Below are positions 43,461-53,700 of a DNA stretch of 64,000 nucleotides, in pieces; position 1 is the first letter of the stretch; every line of letters starts with the position of its first letter. A program made the position numbers and the translations under genes. Location: assembly GCF_002368035.1 (NCBI RefSeq), contig NZ_AP018222.1, positions 1,735,836 through 1,799,835 on the forward strand, in the 5' to 3' direction. The notes below the pieces were generated by a model. The model made no database searches and had not been told where the DNA came from. It saw only the letters and a list, made by a program, of their open reading frames with translations. The DNA is from Nostoc linckia NIES-25. Its GTDB lineage: Bacteria; Cyanobacteriota; Cyanobacteriia; Cyanobacteriales; Nostocaceae.

Positions 43461-44099
43461 ATGGTCACTCAGGCGCAGATATTACAATGGTTGCAAGCAT
43501 TTGCATCGGAAATAGAGCAGAATAAAACATATTTGACAGAATTAGATGCAGCGATCGGAGATGCTGACCACGGGATAAATATGGATCGTGGGTTTAAAAA
43601 AGCGATCGCTCAGTTACCCAATGTTGCAGACAAAGACATTGGCAGCATTCTCAAAACCGTGAGTATGACCTTGATTTCCTCTATTGGCGGTGCTAGCGGC
43701 CCTCTTTACGGCACTTGGTTTTTGCGAGCCAGTGCAGTAGTAGTTCTTAAGCAGCAATTAACAGAAAAAGATATGTTAGAGCTACTGCAAGCGGGTTTAG
43801 ACGGCGTGCTGCAACGTGGTAAAGCCCAACTGGGAGACAAAACAATGGTAGATGTCTTATCTCCGGCTGTGACGGCTTTTCGGCAAGCTGTAGAAGAAAA
43901 CCAGGGTACTGTGGAAGCTATGCAACAGGCTGTAGTGGCTGCCCAAAAAGGGTTGGAGGAAACTATACCAATGCAAGCGAAAAAAGGACGAGCTAGTTAT
44001 TTGGGAGAAAGAAGTGTTGGACATCAAGATCCGGGAGGAACTTCTGCTTATTTGATGTTGAAGAGTTTGTTAGGGGTGTTAGAAAGTTCTGGGGAATAA
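43461..44099 (+). CDS. dhaL: dihydroxyacetone kinase, DhaL (ADP-binding) subunit
   Basis: Transfers phosphate to the dihydroxyacetone held by DhaK. The 212-residue all-helical protein keeps the nucleotide and magnesium site: IGDADHGINMDRGF (Asp residues for Mg), ISSIGGASGPLYGT, GDKTMVDVLSPA and GHQDPGGTSAYLML. The start ATG comes one base after the dhaK stop, indicating translational coupling. Family knowledge: PTS-linked forms keep ADP bound permanently, while fused eukaryotic/Citrobacter forms use ATP directly. Confidence 0.95.
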   Translation: MVTQAQILQWLQAFASEIEQNKTYLTELDAAIGDADHGINMDRGFKKAIAQLPNVADKDIGSILKTVSMTLISSIGGASGPLYGTWFLRASAVVVLKQQLTEKDMLELLQAGLDGVLQRGKAQLGDKTMVDVLSPAVTAFRQAVEENQGTVEAMQQAVVAAQKGLEETIPMQAKKGRASYLGERSVGHQDPGGTSAYLMLKSLLGVLESSGE

Positions 44100-44112
44100 C
44101 TATCTAGTTGCC

Positions 44113-45303
44113 ATGACATCTTTTGAATCTGACCGCGGTAACGCTTTTGATTTTAATAATAACTCTATGCAAATCTGGCAGCCAGACCTAATAGTGTTAC
44201 CTATCCCTGAAAAGATGTCTGGTACTGTTAGTTCGGTGCAAAGCTATATTTATATTACAAACAACACACAAAACTCGTTTTATTTCAACCCTGTTGAAAC
44301 TATTATTCCAGAACTTATGACAACAGGCAAAGAAGTACTGCAAGGATTTTTTGCTAAAAATGAGTCTGCTGTCAGCGTTCAAACAAATAAACTTTCTTCT
44401 CCAAGTTTAAGATTAAAATTAACACGTTTGTTAGCAAATTTTACCAAGCTATTTAAACGAAGCGATTATTTGTTAGTAGAAGCAGGAAGTACTAGAACTA
44501 TCGATATAAATATAAGCATGTTTTGGCATAATAACCAGCTTATATTTAGGTTTAATGTCGCTCAATTTCGTTTTATAACGCATATTAAATATTGCTTATT
44601 TAATGTAGTTCCTACAGAAAATTATCAGCTTCGGTTTATTTATTTACCTGCTAATAAAAATAGAAGTGACTCAAACATAAGGAAACTCAGAATTACACAA
44701 GAAACAAAGTCGAGTCAGTTAGCAACTTCTTTTTTGAATATCTACTTAGTTCAACCTATAAAGATTGATAATGCAGTCGAAGTAGATGGTATTCAGTTTG
44801 AAACTGTAGTGGCACAATCTTTGATAATACCAGAGAAAAAGCGTGAAGCAGAGGTTTCTTTGCAAATTGGAATGGAGGTTACTAATAAAACTCAAACCCC
44901 CTTTCGCTTCGATTTCTTTGCCACTTTGGTTCCCGAACTTATCGGAGCCAATAGCCAAAGGCTACAAAGAAGTTACTTTTGTCAATTCCTTCAAGCACCT
45001 AGAGAATCTGATTATCCATTAGCTATGCCAGGAGAAAGCGTAAAATGCTTTCCAGATGCAAAGCTATTTTGGTCGAAACTCGATGTATTGAGCTTACAAA
45101 TCGCTGCTGGAGATGGGGGCTTTTGGATTTTTAAGAATCTTCAACCAGGTGTATATAAGTTTCGGTTCGCGTACCAAAAGCACAACTCTTTTGTGAAAAT
45201 AAATGATAAAACAAAAGCACGCACAAAATCACTTAATTGGAAATGGAAGACTATGGTATCTACACCATTTGTTGACTTGTGCCTTAACAATCGAGATGAT
45301 TAA
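44113..45303 (+). CDS. unknown protein with two internal repeats
   Basis: A 396-residue protein of unrecognised family. It contains an internal duplication: YIYITNNTQNSFYFNPVETI with IIPELMTTGKEVLQ in the first half corresponds to GMEVTNKTQTPFRFDFFATL with LVPELIGANSQRLQ in the second. Each unit ends in a hydrophobic strand (ATSFLNIYL; STPFVDLCL). The strand-rich pattern suggests two beta-sandwich domains. There is no signal peptide or transmembrane helix. It starts 13 bases after the dhaL stop and may be cotranscribed with dhaKL. Base composition is more AT-rich than its neighbours. Function unknown. Confidence 0.65.
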   Translation: MTSFESDRGNAFDFNNNSMQIWQPDLIVLPIPEKMSGTVSSVQSYIYITNNTQNSFYFNPVETIIPELMTTGKEVLQGFFAKNESAVSVQTNKLSSPSLRLKLTRLLANFTKLFKRSDYLLVEAGSTRTIDINISMFWHNNQLIFRFNVAQFRFITHIKYCLFNVVPTENYQLRFIYLPANKNRSDSNIRKLRITQETKSSQLATSFLNIYLVQPIKIDNAVEVDGIQFETVVAQSLIIPEKKREAEVSLQIGMEVTNKTQTPFRFDFFATLVPELIGANSQRLQRSYFCQFLQAPRESDYPLAMPGESVKCFPDAKLFWSKLDVLSLQIAAGDGGFWIFKNLQPGVYKFRFAYQKHNSFVKINDKTKARTKSLNWKWKTMVSTPFVDLCLNNRDD

Positions 45304-45336
45304 TTAATTTAATATTTGGCTTTTTGTAGATATTAC

Positions 45337-47691
45337 CTAAAAATTCCAACTTATTTGACTGACAACCGATATACTCTGAATACGCCATTTAGTCCCGTAT
45401 CTAACTAGATCGTATCGGACTCGCAACTTTTCATTAGAAGAACTTTGAAATCGACCGTTTTCATATAACTGTGTGGCTTCTTTTACCGTAGCTTCCACAG
45501 CGGCGCGATCGCTAAATAAATCAGGTTTTTCTACAGATTCAATCTTTAGGCTATGATCGTACTTGCGATACCGATTATCTGACCGATCTTGTTGAGCAAT
45601 CAGCCGCCATTGAGACAACGCTGAACCAGCTAAAATCTGGTCTAAACTATTAATTTGATGATTAGGCCCTAAAGCTGCGGCTTTGGTAGACAGCCAAGTT
45701 TGAATTATTTCCTGTGCTGTTGCATTTGTCAAAGTACCTTCTGCTAATTCTGGCTTCTTTACTTCAGGAATAAATACTGGTGGTTGATTTATCTGTACAA
45801 ATAACTGTAAATCAGGCTTAGGTGGTGTGGGGAAAAATAGGTTTTTTATCCATCCAAAAGCTGTTGTAGCTAATACCCAGAAAACTAATATAACCACTAG
45901 GGAAATAAACACTCTCCACACCAGCCGTGTTTTCCCTTCTATAGTGTTAGCAAAAGTTCGCCGCCGTCGTCGCGGACGAGGACGAGGACGATTATCAGGT
46001 ACACGTTCTCGACTAACAGGTTGAGTAGGTTTTCTTCGCCGACGCTTTTGGTTTTGACTCGGTGTATTAGTCCTACCTGAACCATTCCAATGCTGATTAT
46101 TAGGCCTGGTCATGCGTTCAGCAGTAGGAGGCGGTGCAGCAGTTACTTCTGGTTTAGCACTTTCAGATGAATTCCATTTCGGTGGGGAGAAGTTTGAATA
46201 TTCTGGTCTTTGTTGTGTTGGCGTTTCTGGGAAATTTGGGTCGGGCGTTGAATTGCGATCGGACTGTCGAAAAGTCCCAGTGGAATTGTTAGGAAAACGT
46301 GGATCATTTGCTTGTGGCTGTTGAAAAAGCTGCGGATTAATTACACCTGATTCATTAGTTGTTTGGGCATCGCTTGGTAATGCTTCTAAATAACCTTGCA
46401 CCTGTGGGTTAGCAAAGTACTCTTTGAGAGAAGCTTGCTGGTTTGCCAAATCTCGAAAATGGGGAAATACTTCGTGTTGCAACCACTGTTCTGTATACAA
46501 ACACAACCCTGGCAACAAATCTGGAGAGTCTTGAGATTTTTCCCGAATAAAAACTAAAGCTTCGTACTCCTGACTCAGTTCTAGAACACGAGTTGCTTCT
46601 TCGGTTTGTCCCAAGAGTAATGCACATAGCGACTGTTCTAAATGTACATCTTGGCGATTGCCTAGACGCGCTAGCATCTGCCTTGCTTGCCGAATTAAAG
46701 CCGGTTGTCGTTGAGCAAATCCTCTGGCTATCAAAGCATAAACAGCCAAGTAAATAGCGACAGCAGAAGGACGTTTGCTTTCGGCTTCAAATAATTTGTG
46801 TTGTTCTGCGACTGTTAGGTGGTTGCGAATTTGTTGGATAAAACGCAGAAAATCATCTATGTTTAAACCAGAGCGATCGCTATTTGTGCCATCAATACCG
46901 CCACGATCTTCTAAAAGATTTTGCAATAATTCCAGACCCTGGCGTCGTTCGGCAGTTTTTTCTTGAGGTAGTGCCAATAACTCTAAAATTCGATACGGCC
47001 GCAATTTATAGAGATCTGCCTCAATTTCTGCCTGTACGCTGGCAAATAACCCTTCCCGAACTAGCAATTCCTCACCAGTTTCTAAGGATACAGCAGCATT
47101 TTCGTAGTGACCTTGCTGCCACTGTTCGCGTCCTAGTTCTAAACAAGCAAGGGCAACAGTGAGAACGACATCGGGACGTTCGGGACTTTCTTGTATTTCT
47201 TCGTCTGCTAAATTATTGCCTTTATTGTTACCGGAAACACTGTTTTTATTTACTAAGTACGGACGACCTAGTTTCAGTACGATTTCGTATTCCCCTAATT
47301 CTTGCAAAATCAACAAAGCGCCAACTAATTCATCTTGAGAAACATCGATGCCCAAATTTTGGGCGTCAACACTCTTTTTGTGGCTTTCTTTGGGATTTTC
47401 TCCTGCTACCGTGCCGGCAGCAACGTTATCAGGGTCATAGGCGTGGGCGAGATAAAGGTGATCGTAAGTACTGCGTTGTTTTGGATCTGATAAAACCACG
47501 TAAGCTTCTTCTATAAGTTGTTTACGAGAAGAAATTGCTGCTGTTGAATACTCACGTCTTGGCAATTGTACAATGCGATCGCTGTATGCCTGCCGCAATT
47601 GTTCGTCACTTGCCGCTAACGGTAGTCCTAAAATTCGGTAGTAATCTAGCGGAATTCGCACAGTCCACTTCCCCTGCAGCGCGATCGACAT
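45337..47691 (-). CDS. ftn2: cell division protein Ftn2/ZipN (ARC6 homologue)
   Basis: A membrane anchor of the FtsZ ring in cyanobacteria and plastids. The 784-residue protein opens with a J-like domain (IPLDYYRILGLPLAASDEQLRQAYSDR) in which the HPD motif is replaced, as in ARC6. A helical region follows, then a Pro/Asn/Arg-rich linker ending in a very basic RPRPRPRRRRR segment, a single transmembrane helix (about residue 590: LVWRVFISLVVILVFWVLA), and a C-terminal IMS/ARC6-like domain (residues 650-784) on the outer side. Length and order match Ftn2. The ATG is at 47689-47691. Confidence 0.93.
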   Translation of the reverse strand: MSIALQGKWTVRIPLDYYRILGLPLAASDEQLRQAYSDRIVQLPRREYSTAAISSRKQLIEEAYVVLSDPKQRSTYDHLYLAHAYDPDNVAAGTVAGENPKESHKKSVDAQNLGIDVSQDELVGALLILQELGEYEIVLKLGRPYLVNKNSVSGNNKGNNLADEEIQESPERPDVVLTVALACLELGREQWQQGHYENAAVSLETGEELLVREGLFASVQAEIEADLYKLRPYRILELLALPQEKTAERRQGLELLQNLLEDRGGIDGTNSDRSGLNIDDFLRFIQQIRNHLTVAEQHKLFEAESKRPSAVAIYLAVYALIARGFAQRQPALIRQARQMLARLGNRQDVHLEQSLCALLLGQTEEATRVLELSQEYEALVFIREKSQDSPDLLPGLCLYTEQWLQHEVFPHFRDLANQQASLKEYFANPQVQGYLEALPSDAQTTNESGVINPQLFQQPQANDPRFPNNSTGTFRQSDRNSTPDPNFPETPTQQRPEYSNFSPPKWNSSESAKPEVTAAPPPTAERMTRPNNQHWNGSGRTNTPSQNQKRRRRKPTQPVSRERVPDNRPRPRPRRRRRTFANTIEGKTRLVWRVFISLVVILVFWVLATTAFGWIKNLFFPTPPKPDLQLFVQINQPPVFIPEVKKPELAEGTLTNATAQEIIQTWLSTKAAALGPNHQINSLDQILAGSALSQWRLIAQQDRSDNRYRKYDHSLKIESVEKPDLFSDRAAVEATVKEATQLYENGRFQSSSNEKLRVRYDLVRYGTKWRIQSISVVSQISWNF

Positions 47692-48255
47692 AATTCACCT
47701 AGAGCGTTCCAGGCCAGTAAAACCGTGCCATAATAATGCCGTGTAGAATCTACTCTACAAGTGTATATTGCAACTACTTGTTTTGTACCTTCCCGAAATT
47801 TTGAGTCACATTCTAGTACTAATTTTTCGCCTTCGCCTAGAAAGCTTCAGCTTTTTGTCTTAATTCTTAGTATTTTTTTGTTTAATACAACCTTTGATAC
47901 CATAAACCACTATTACCGTTGTTGTCACGGTATAAATGTTTTGGTTACAGAAGTATATAGATTTTTTCGGGACTTTCCGGAGTATGCAGTTAATAAACTA
48001 CTACTTTTGGAGGTTGACCCTGATAACTAGAGACGAAAATCATATCATATTTAACCTTTAAATACAATTACCCATTTAGGTATAGAAACTTTTGCCTCAT
48101 TTTTTTTAAATTGTTAATGGGTATGCAGAAACCAGTCTATCTTGATTGGTACTCTATCAAGGGGAATGGTGAGACAAAAAAAAGCCCAAACACCAGATGT
48201 CGCATTTTAAGTTACATCCCCATAGGGTTATGGGCGCAAAAGTTAAAATTTCGCC

Positions 48256-48300
48256 TGGGAAAGTTGAGCGGTATCCAAACCGACTCTATCCACTTTCCCA
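48256..48300. other. hairpin upstream of pdhA
   Basis: tgggaaagt (48256-48264) and actttccca (48292-48300) form a 9-bp perfect stem around a 27-base loop. No T tract. It lies about 60 bases ahead of the pdhA -35 box, in a 770-base spacer (47692-48459) that otherwise shows no credible gene. It could be a small structured RNA or a chance hairpin. Confidence 0.35.
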
Positions 48301-48361
48301 AAAATTAAAAATCCACCTATTCCCTAAAGTGCTTTTTTGGTGCATAAATAAAGTTTGATTG

Positions 48362-48389
48362 TTGACTCTTAACGTTAGCCTGTTATAGT
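48362..48389 (+). promoter_or_regulatory. likely sigma-70 promoter of pdhA
   Basis: TTGACT (48362-48367), 16-base spacer, TATAGT (48384-48389). A transcript starting near 48396 would leave a 60-70 base leader before the pdhA ATG. Confidence 0.6.
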
Positions 48390-48459
48390 CTCAGACGTTA
48401 TCAGACCAACTTATTTAAGACCGTAACTTTAATTTGTAGAACAGGGATACTGGAAAATA

Positions 48460-49494
48460 ATGGTTCAAGAGCGTACTTTACCCACATTTAATGCTGCCAC
48501 TAGCCGCATTACTAAAGAAGAAGGGTTACGGTTATATGAAGACATGGTGTTAGGGCGCTTATTTGAAGACAAATGCGCTGAAATGTATTATCGGGGCAAA
48601 ATGTTTGGTTTTGTCCATTTGTACAACGGTCAAGAAGCCGTTTCCACCGGCGTTATCCAAGCGATGCGGCCGGGTGAAGATTACGTTTGCAGTACCTACC
48701 GCGACCACGTTCACGCTTTGAGTGCGGGAGTACCAGCAAAAGAAGTCATGGCAGAGTTATTTGGCAAAGCCACAGGTTGCAGCAAAGGGCGCGGTGGTTC
48801 TATGCACATGTTTTCTGCCGAACATCGCTTACTAGGTGGCTATGCATTTGTGGCAGAAGGAATTCCCGTTGCAGCCGGAGCCGCTTTTCAAAGCAAATAT
48901 CGCCGCGAAGTGTTAAAAGACGAAAGCGCCGACCAAGTGACAGCTTGCTTTTTTGGCGACGGTGCAGCCAACAACGGTCAGTTTTTCGAGACATTAAACA
49001 TGGCCGCTCTTTGGAAACTGCCGATTCTGTTTGTGGTAGAAAATAATAAGTGGGCAATTGGTATGGCTCACGATCGCGCAACTTCCCAACCAGAGATATA
49101 TAAAAAAGCCAGCGTATTTAATATGGCGGGCGTAGAAGTAGACGGTATGGACGTTTTGGCTGTTCATGCTGTTGCCCAAGAAGCCGTAGCCCGCGCCCGT
49201 GCTGGAGAAGGCCCGACATTAATTGAGGCGCTAACCTACCGTTTCCGCGGTCACTCCTTAGCAGACCCCGACGAACTACGTAGCAAAGCCGAGAAAGAAT
49301 TTTGGTTTGCCCGCGACCCAATTAAGAAATTGGCAGCTCATTTGCTAGAACAAAACCTGGCCAGTGAGGAAGAAATCAAAGGCATCGACCGTAAAATTCA
49401 AGAACTAATCGACGAAGCAGTGAAATTCGCCGAAAGCAGCCCCGAACCAGACCCAAGCGAATTGTATCGTTTCGTTTTTGCAGAAGACGAGTAA
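48460..49494 (+). CDS. pdhA: pyruvate dehydrogenase E1 component, alpha subunit
   Basis: Part of the enzyme that decarboxylates pyruvate with thiamine diphosphate to feed acetyl-CoA. 344 residues. The TPP signature starts at GDGAANNGQFFE and ends at VENN, about 30 residues apart. Other motifs are GQEAVSTGVIQAM, YRDHVHALSAGVP, GRGGSMHMFS and YRFRGHSLADPDELR, the phosphorylation-loop region of E1-alpha. The beta subunit gene is not adjacent, which is usual in cyanobacteria. The ATG at 48460 has agggatactgg upstream. A promoter is visible at 48362-48389. Confidence 0.95.
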   Translation: MVQERTLPTFNAATSRITKEEGLRLYEDMVLGRLFEDKCAEMYYRGKMFGFVHLYNGQEAVSTGVIQAMRPGEDYVCSTYRDHVHALSAGVPAKEVMAELFGKATGCSKGRGGSMHMFSAEHRLLGGYAFVAEGIPVAAGAAFQSKYRREVLKDESADQVTACFFGDGAANNGQFFETLNMAALWKLPILFVVENNKWAIGMAHDRATSQPEIYKKASVFNMAGVEVDGMDVLAVHAVAQEAVARARAGEGPTLIEALTYRFRGHSLADPDELRSKAEKEFWFARDPIKKLAAHLLEQNLASEEEIKGIDRKIQELIDEAVKFAESSPEPDPSELYRFVFAEDE

Positions 49495-49504
49495 TTTTTA
49501 GTGA

Positions 49505-49652
49505 CTCGGGACTTGGGACTAGTGACTGGGGACTTGTGACTAGGGATATAGGAATTAAGGAATTAGGGAAGGTTTTCCCACTACTCAATACCCAGTCCTC
49601 AGTCCCCAGTCCGCAATACCCAGTCCCCAGTCCCCAGTCCCCAATACCCATT
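49505..49652. repeat. ggactggg/ccccagtc repeat spacer
   Basis: gactggggacttgtgact units followed by their inverse cagtccccag units form a long imperfect hairpin between pdhA and the epimerase gene. The same family is at 8245-8276 and 22987-23018. Confidence 0.75.
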
Positions 49653-49665
49653 AGGACTAAAACCT

Positions 49666-50535
49666 GTGTTTACCATTGCAGTTCAACAGCAACAGTACAA
49701 AACTTACGTTCTTTCAGATGAAACCGCTGGTTCTCAACTGGAAGTTGTCCCAGAACGCGGTGGAATTATTACCCGTTGGCGGATACAGGGGCAAGAAATT
49801 TTCTATCTGGACGCCGAACGCTTTGCAAATCCCGATTTAAGCGTCAGGGGCGGAAATCCGATTTTGTTTCCTATCTGTGGCAATTTACCGGATAACGTTT
49901 ACACCCACGATGGCAAACAATACACTCTCAAACAACATGGCTTTGCCCGTGATTTACCTTGGCAAGTAACCGACCAAGTAACTCAAGATAAAGTTAGTCT
50001 CACCCTCGTCCTCAACAGTAACGAGGAAACACGGGCTGTTTATCCTTTTGAGTTTCAGGTAACTTTCACTTACGAACTCCAAGGTAATACCTTAGAAATT
50101 CGCCAGCAATATCAAAATCTTTCATCCGCATCCCTGCCCTTTTCTTCGGGATTTCACCCATATTTTCTGACCCATGATAAAAACGGGCTGGAGTTTGAAA
50201 TTCCGTCTCAGGAGTATCAAGACCAAACAACTAAAGAAATACACCCCTTCAACGGCAATTTTGACTTCAAACAGGATGAAATTGATGTTGCCTTCAAGCA
50301 GCTAACTAGTAAATCAGCAAGTGTGACGGACAAGAACCGCAAGCTAAAGCTGACTTTAGATTATGGCGATGAATATCCCATTTTGGTATTTTGGACGGTC
50401 AAAGGCAAAGACTTCTACTGTCTAGAACCGTGGAGCGCTCCTCGCAACTCCCTAAACACTGGCGAATATCTAACCATATTAGACCCAGGCGGTAGTTACA
50501 CAGCATCTGTACGGTTGAGAGCAAATTTTTTCTAA
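49666..50535 (+). CDS. aldose 1-epimerase family protein
   Basis: A galactose mutarotase-like enzyme of 289 residues that would interconvert sugar anomers, or hexose-6-phosphate anomers. A beta-supersandwich fold is indicated by LEVVPERGGIITRWRIQG, GGNPILFPICGNLPDN (substrate loop), KQHGFARDLPW with a conserved His, SSGFHPYFLT with a second His, and CLEPWSAPRNSLNTG with the catalytic Glu-like residue. The reading frame opens with GTG at 49666, since no ATG occurs near that end; the start is therefore uncertain by a few codons. A tRNA-Lys gene follows directly. Confidence 0.85.
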   Translation: MFTIAVQQQQYKTYVLSDETAGSQLEVVPERGGIITRWRIQGQEIFYLDAERFANPDLSVRGGNPILFPICGNLPDNVYTHDGKQYTLKQHGFARDLPWQVTDQVTQDKVSLTLVLNSNEETRAVYPFEFQVTFTYELQGNTLEIRQQYQNLSSASLPFSSGFHPYFLTHDKNGLEFEIPSQEYQDQTTKEIHPFNGNFDFKQDEIDVAFKQLTSKSASVTDKNRKLKLTLDYGDEYPILVFWTVKGKDFYCLEPWSAPRNSLNTGEYLTILDPGGSYTASVRLRANFF

Positions 50536-50540
50536 ACCCC

Positions 50541-50571
50541 TTTACAAATCTATAGATGTCTGTGCTATGAT
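50541..50571 (+). promoter_or_regulatory. possible tRNA-Lys promoter
   Basis: TTTACA (50541-50546) and TATGAT (50566-50571), 19 bases apart, ahead of the tRNA at 50596. The spacing is wider than optimal. Confidence 0.4.
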
Positions 50572-50595
50572 GGCAAAGTTGCGAATTGAACGCAA

Positions 50596-50667
50596 GGGTC
50601 GCTAACTCAACGGTAGAGTACTCGGCTTTTAACCGATTAGTTCCGGGTTCGAATCCCGGGCGACCCA
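50596..50667 (+). tRNA. tRNA-Lys(UUU)
   Basis: A 72-base cloverleaf: acceptor gggtcgc with gcgaccc, discriminator A, D stem actc/gagt, anticodon stem ctcgg/ccgat (one G-T pair) with loop CTTTTAA, and T stem ccggg/cccgg around ttcgaat. The anticodon TTT decodes AAA and AAG. CCA is not encoded. No intron. Confidence 0.95.
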
Positions 50668-50734
50668 TAAAGGAGAATTCAGGAGTCAGAATTCAGGAGT
50701 CAGAATTAGACTGTATATCTTGGGTTGAGGTTTG

Positions 50735-53700
50735 CTAAGAGATATGGCGGTCAATCCAATCTTGATTGAATATTAATTGGTAAATACGGTTTTGGACTTT
50801 GAGAGAACCTTGTTGTTTAATAATTAGTCCTGATAAGAGCAATTCTTTTTCTTCTGGACTATCAACGGAAAGTATTTCTCGTTGGCGTAAAATTTGTCGA
50901 TAAAGCTCTAGGAGTTTGTTAAGTTGTAAATCGCTATTGAGAATGCGATCGCGAATCGTTCTTAAATGCTCCGGCTCATCCTGGGATTCCCAATTTTCTA
51001 TTACATTTGTCATTACCAAATTTTTTATCCATTCGGCTTCAGTGTTTGCTGGAATCACAGATGAAGAGTTACGAATGAGCTTACAGAGCTTTTGAGTGAG
51101 AAAAGGTTGTCCGTTAGTCCAGTGTAATACTTCTCTGATGACTTTGCGAATGGCGATCGCGTCGCTCACTTTCTCTTTTAATCCTTCCCCTAAAGGATAA
51201 ACTTCGTCTTCTTTAAAACCCTCTAGTTGAATTGGTTGACCAATATTAAATGGCGTTCGCTTGTGGTCTGAGATTAAATCTGAGGGTGTTGCTACGCCGA
51301 AGAAAGCAAAAGTTAAACGCCGATATTCTAAGTTGATACTACGCTGGTTGTAACAGAAGCGTACCAAAGCAAAAAAGTCATTAACAGAGAAGTTTAAACC
51401 TAAGACACTATCAATTTCATCGACAAATATATAAATTTTTTTACTCTGAACTTGCTTGAGTAAAATATTTTCAATAAATTGGCTCAATTTTTGGGTGGGT
51501 GACAAATCTTTGTACTCATTCCACCAAATTGGAAGATTTACTTTATCTAACAAATCAAAATTTTGCCATAATTCCACTGCTAACCCCAAGTACCATTGAG
51601 CAGGGGTAATGTTGTCACTACCAATACGCGTTAAATCAATTGCCGTACAACTAAATCCTTCTTGCTGGAGATGGTGCATCATGCGTACCATCAAACTTGA
51701 TTTACCCATCTGTCTGGCATTTAGTATGTAGCAGAATTCACTATGCCTGAGTGCTTGATAAAAGTGACGGTCAGCAGAACGCACTACATAGGTAGGCGCA
51801 TCCATTGGCAAACTACCCCCAATTTGATAATCATAGCTTGAGAGTTGTTCTGAACTCTTAAGTAGGTCGTTTTCAAATTTGAGCTTTTCTTGAGTAATTT
51901 TGAGTTCTTCTAGCGTTTTTAAAAGTTCTTGATTTCGTTCTTCAACTTTTTGTTCTAAAGTGCGGTTGTAATCTTCTAATTGTTCGTATAAACGTGAATT
52001 TTCAATAGATATGGCAGCTTGAGCAGAAAGGATTTTTAATATTTCAATGCGCTCTGGAGTAAAGGCGTGTGTTATTAAATTATTTTCTAAATATAAAATG
52101 CCGCTTAATTTACCTTGATGAAGTAAAGGAATGCAAAGAATCGACTTAGGTTGCACAATGTTAACGTAAGGATCGCTGAGAAATTGTCCTTCATGTTTTG
52201 CATCATTTAAAACCACATTTTCCTGGCTATGGACAACATAGTTCACAATAGCAGCCGAGAGAAGAGGTAAATGGCGAACGGTATCTACAGAATCTATAGC
52301 AATAGATTGTAAAACGGTAACATTATCATCATCCATTGCTCCTTCAGCTTCAATTAACCAATTTTTTTCATGCTCAAGAATCAAAAAACCTCTTTGAGCG
52401 CCTGCATTTTCAATGCAGATTTTCATCAGTTTTTTTAGTAACTTATCAAGAGTTATTTCACCAGCTATGGTTTGTGAAGCTTTGACAACAGTTATCAAAT
52501 CAAGCTTTTTGCTATCATTGTTACTTGTAGAGATAGTACTGCTGATGTCTCGATCGCCTGTTTGGCTGTTAACATTTACCAATAATTGGGGATATTCATT
52601 TTCAAGACTTTTAACTTTGGCTGTTGCTCCCCATTGGACATAACAAAAATGAGCATTTTTTAGGTAAAATTGACCAATTTCTTCTCTATCATTCGCAAGA
52701 TAAAATTCGGCTGCACGTTCGTAAGCTATAGCTTCTTCATGAATGAATCGATATTTTTTAGCGCCTTGAATCGCTTGTTCGTAAAGTTCTTCAGCTTGCC
52801 AATTTTGTTTTAGCGATCGCGCTTTTTCAGCTTCGATTAAAGCATATTTATGTTGAAAATTTTCTGGGCAATGATTAGCCCATGTTTTCATAATTTCTTG
52901 ATTGTCTTCTACTCGCTCAATTAATTCTTGTTGCTCCTCGATCTCACAACTATTATAATGAGCGAGATAGGAAAGAGACGAATAAAAATTATGTTGGGGA
53001 GCTGTTAAATATGAGCTAGAAGCTTTGACAAATTTTTCAGCACTAATTCCGTTAACAAAAGCAGTACTATAATCTTTTAAAAAATAAAAATAAATTGTTC
53101 TTGCCAAATATACAAAAAATATTAACCATTCACTATTATTTTGAAGCCAAATTTGTAGATATTCTTCCTCTTCTGCTTGAGAATTACCAATAAATAAGTT
53201 GTTTTGATTATTTATTTTTAATAAATTAATTGTTAACTTATGAAGTATTTCTATGGAATAAATAGCAAATTGGTGTTTTAATATTTTGAGCGACTTAGAA
53301 TATTTTTGGTAATCTCGCTCAACCTCTTCTAAACTATGTCCGCATAAAAACTTTATCAAGCAATAATTTATAGCTGCATAAGAAGCAAACTCATTTTCTC
53401 CAGTATCTAGACCTATCTTAAACCCATGTACTAATTTATTGCGTGCAATAATATCTGTTAAAGGCTCTTTCCAGTGCCATATTTGACCGTAATACATTTG
53501 TGTAACAAACGCTTCTAGCTTGGGATTATTAATTTTTTGGAGTAGATTCAGACCAAGCTTACCAAACTTATATCCATCATTAATATCTTTTTTTATGCTA
53601 CATAAAAGCATTCCATAAGTAGTGTAAATATAAGCTGCATGAGGTGGATTCCCATATTGAATGCAGAAATTAAGCTGAGTTAGTATCACCTCAACAAATA

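Noticed and set aside
47761..48308. two open frames in the ftn2-pdhA spacer
   Set aside because: No ribosome-binding site, odd composition, no recognisable domain.
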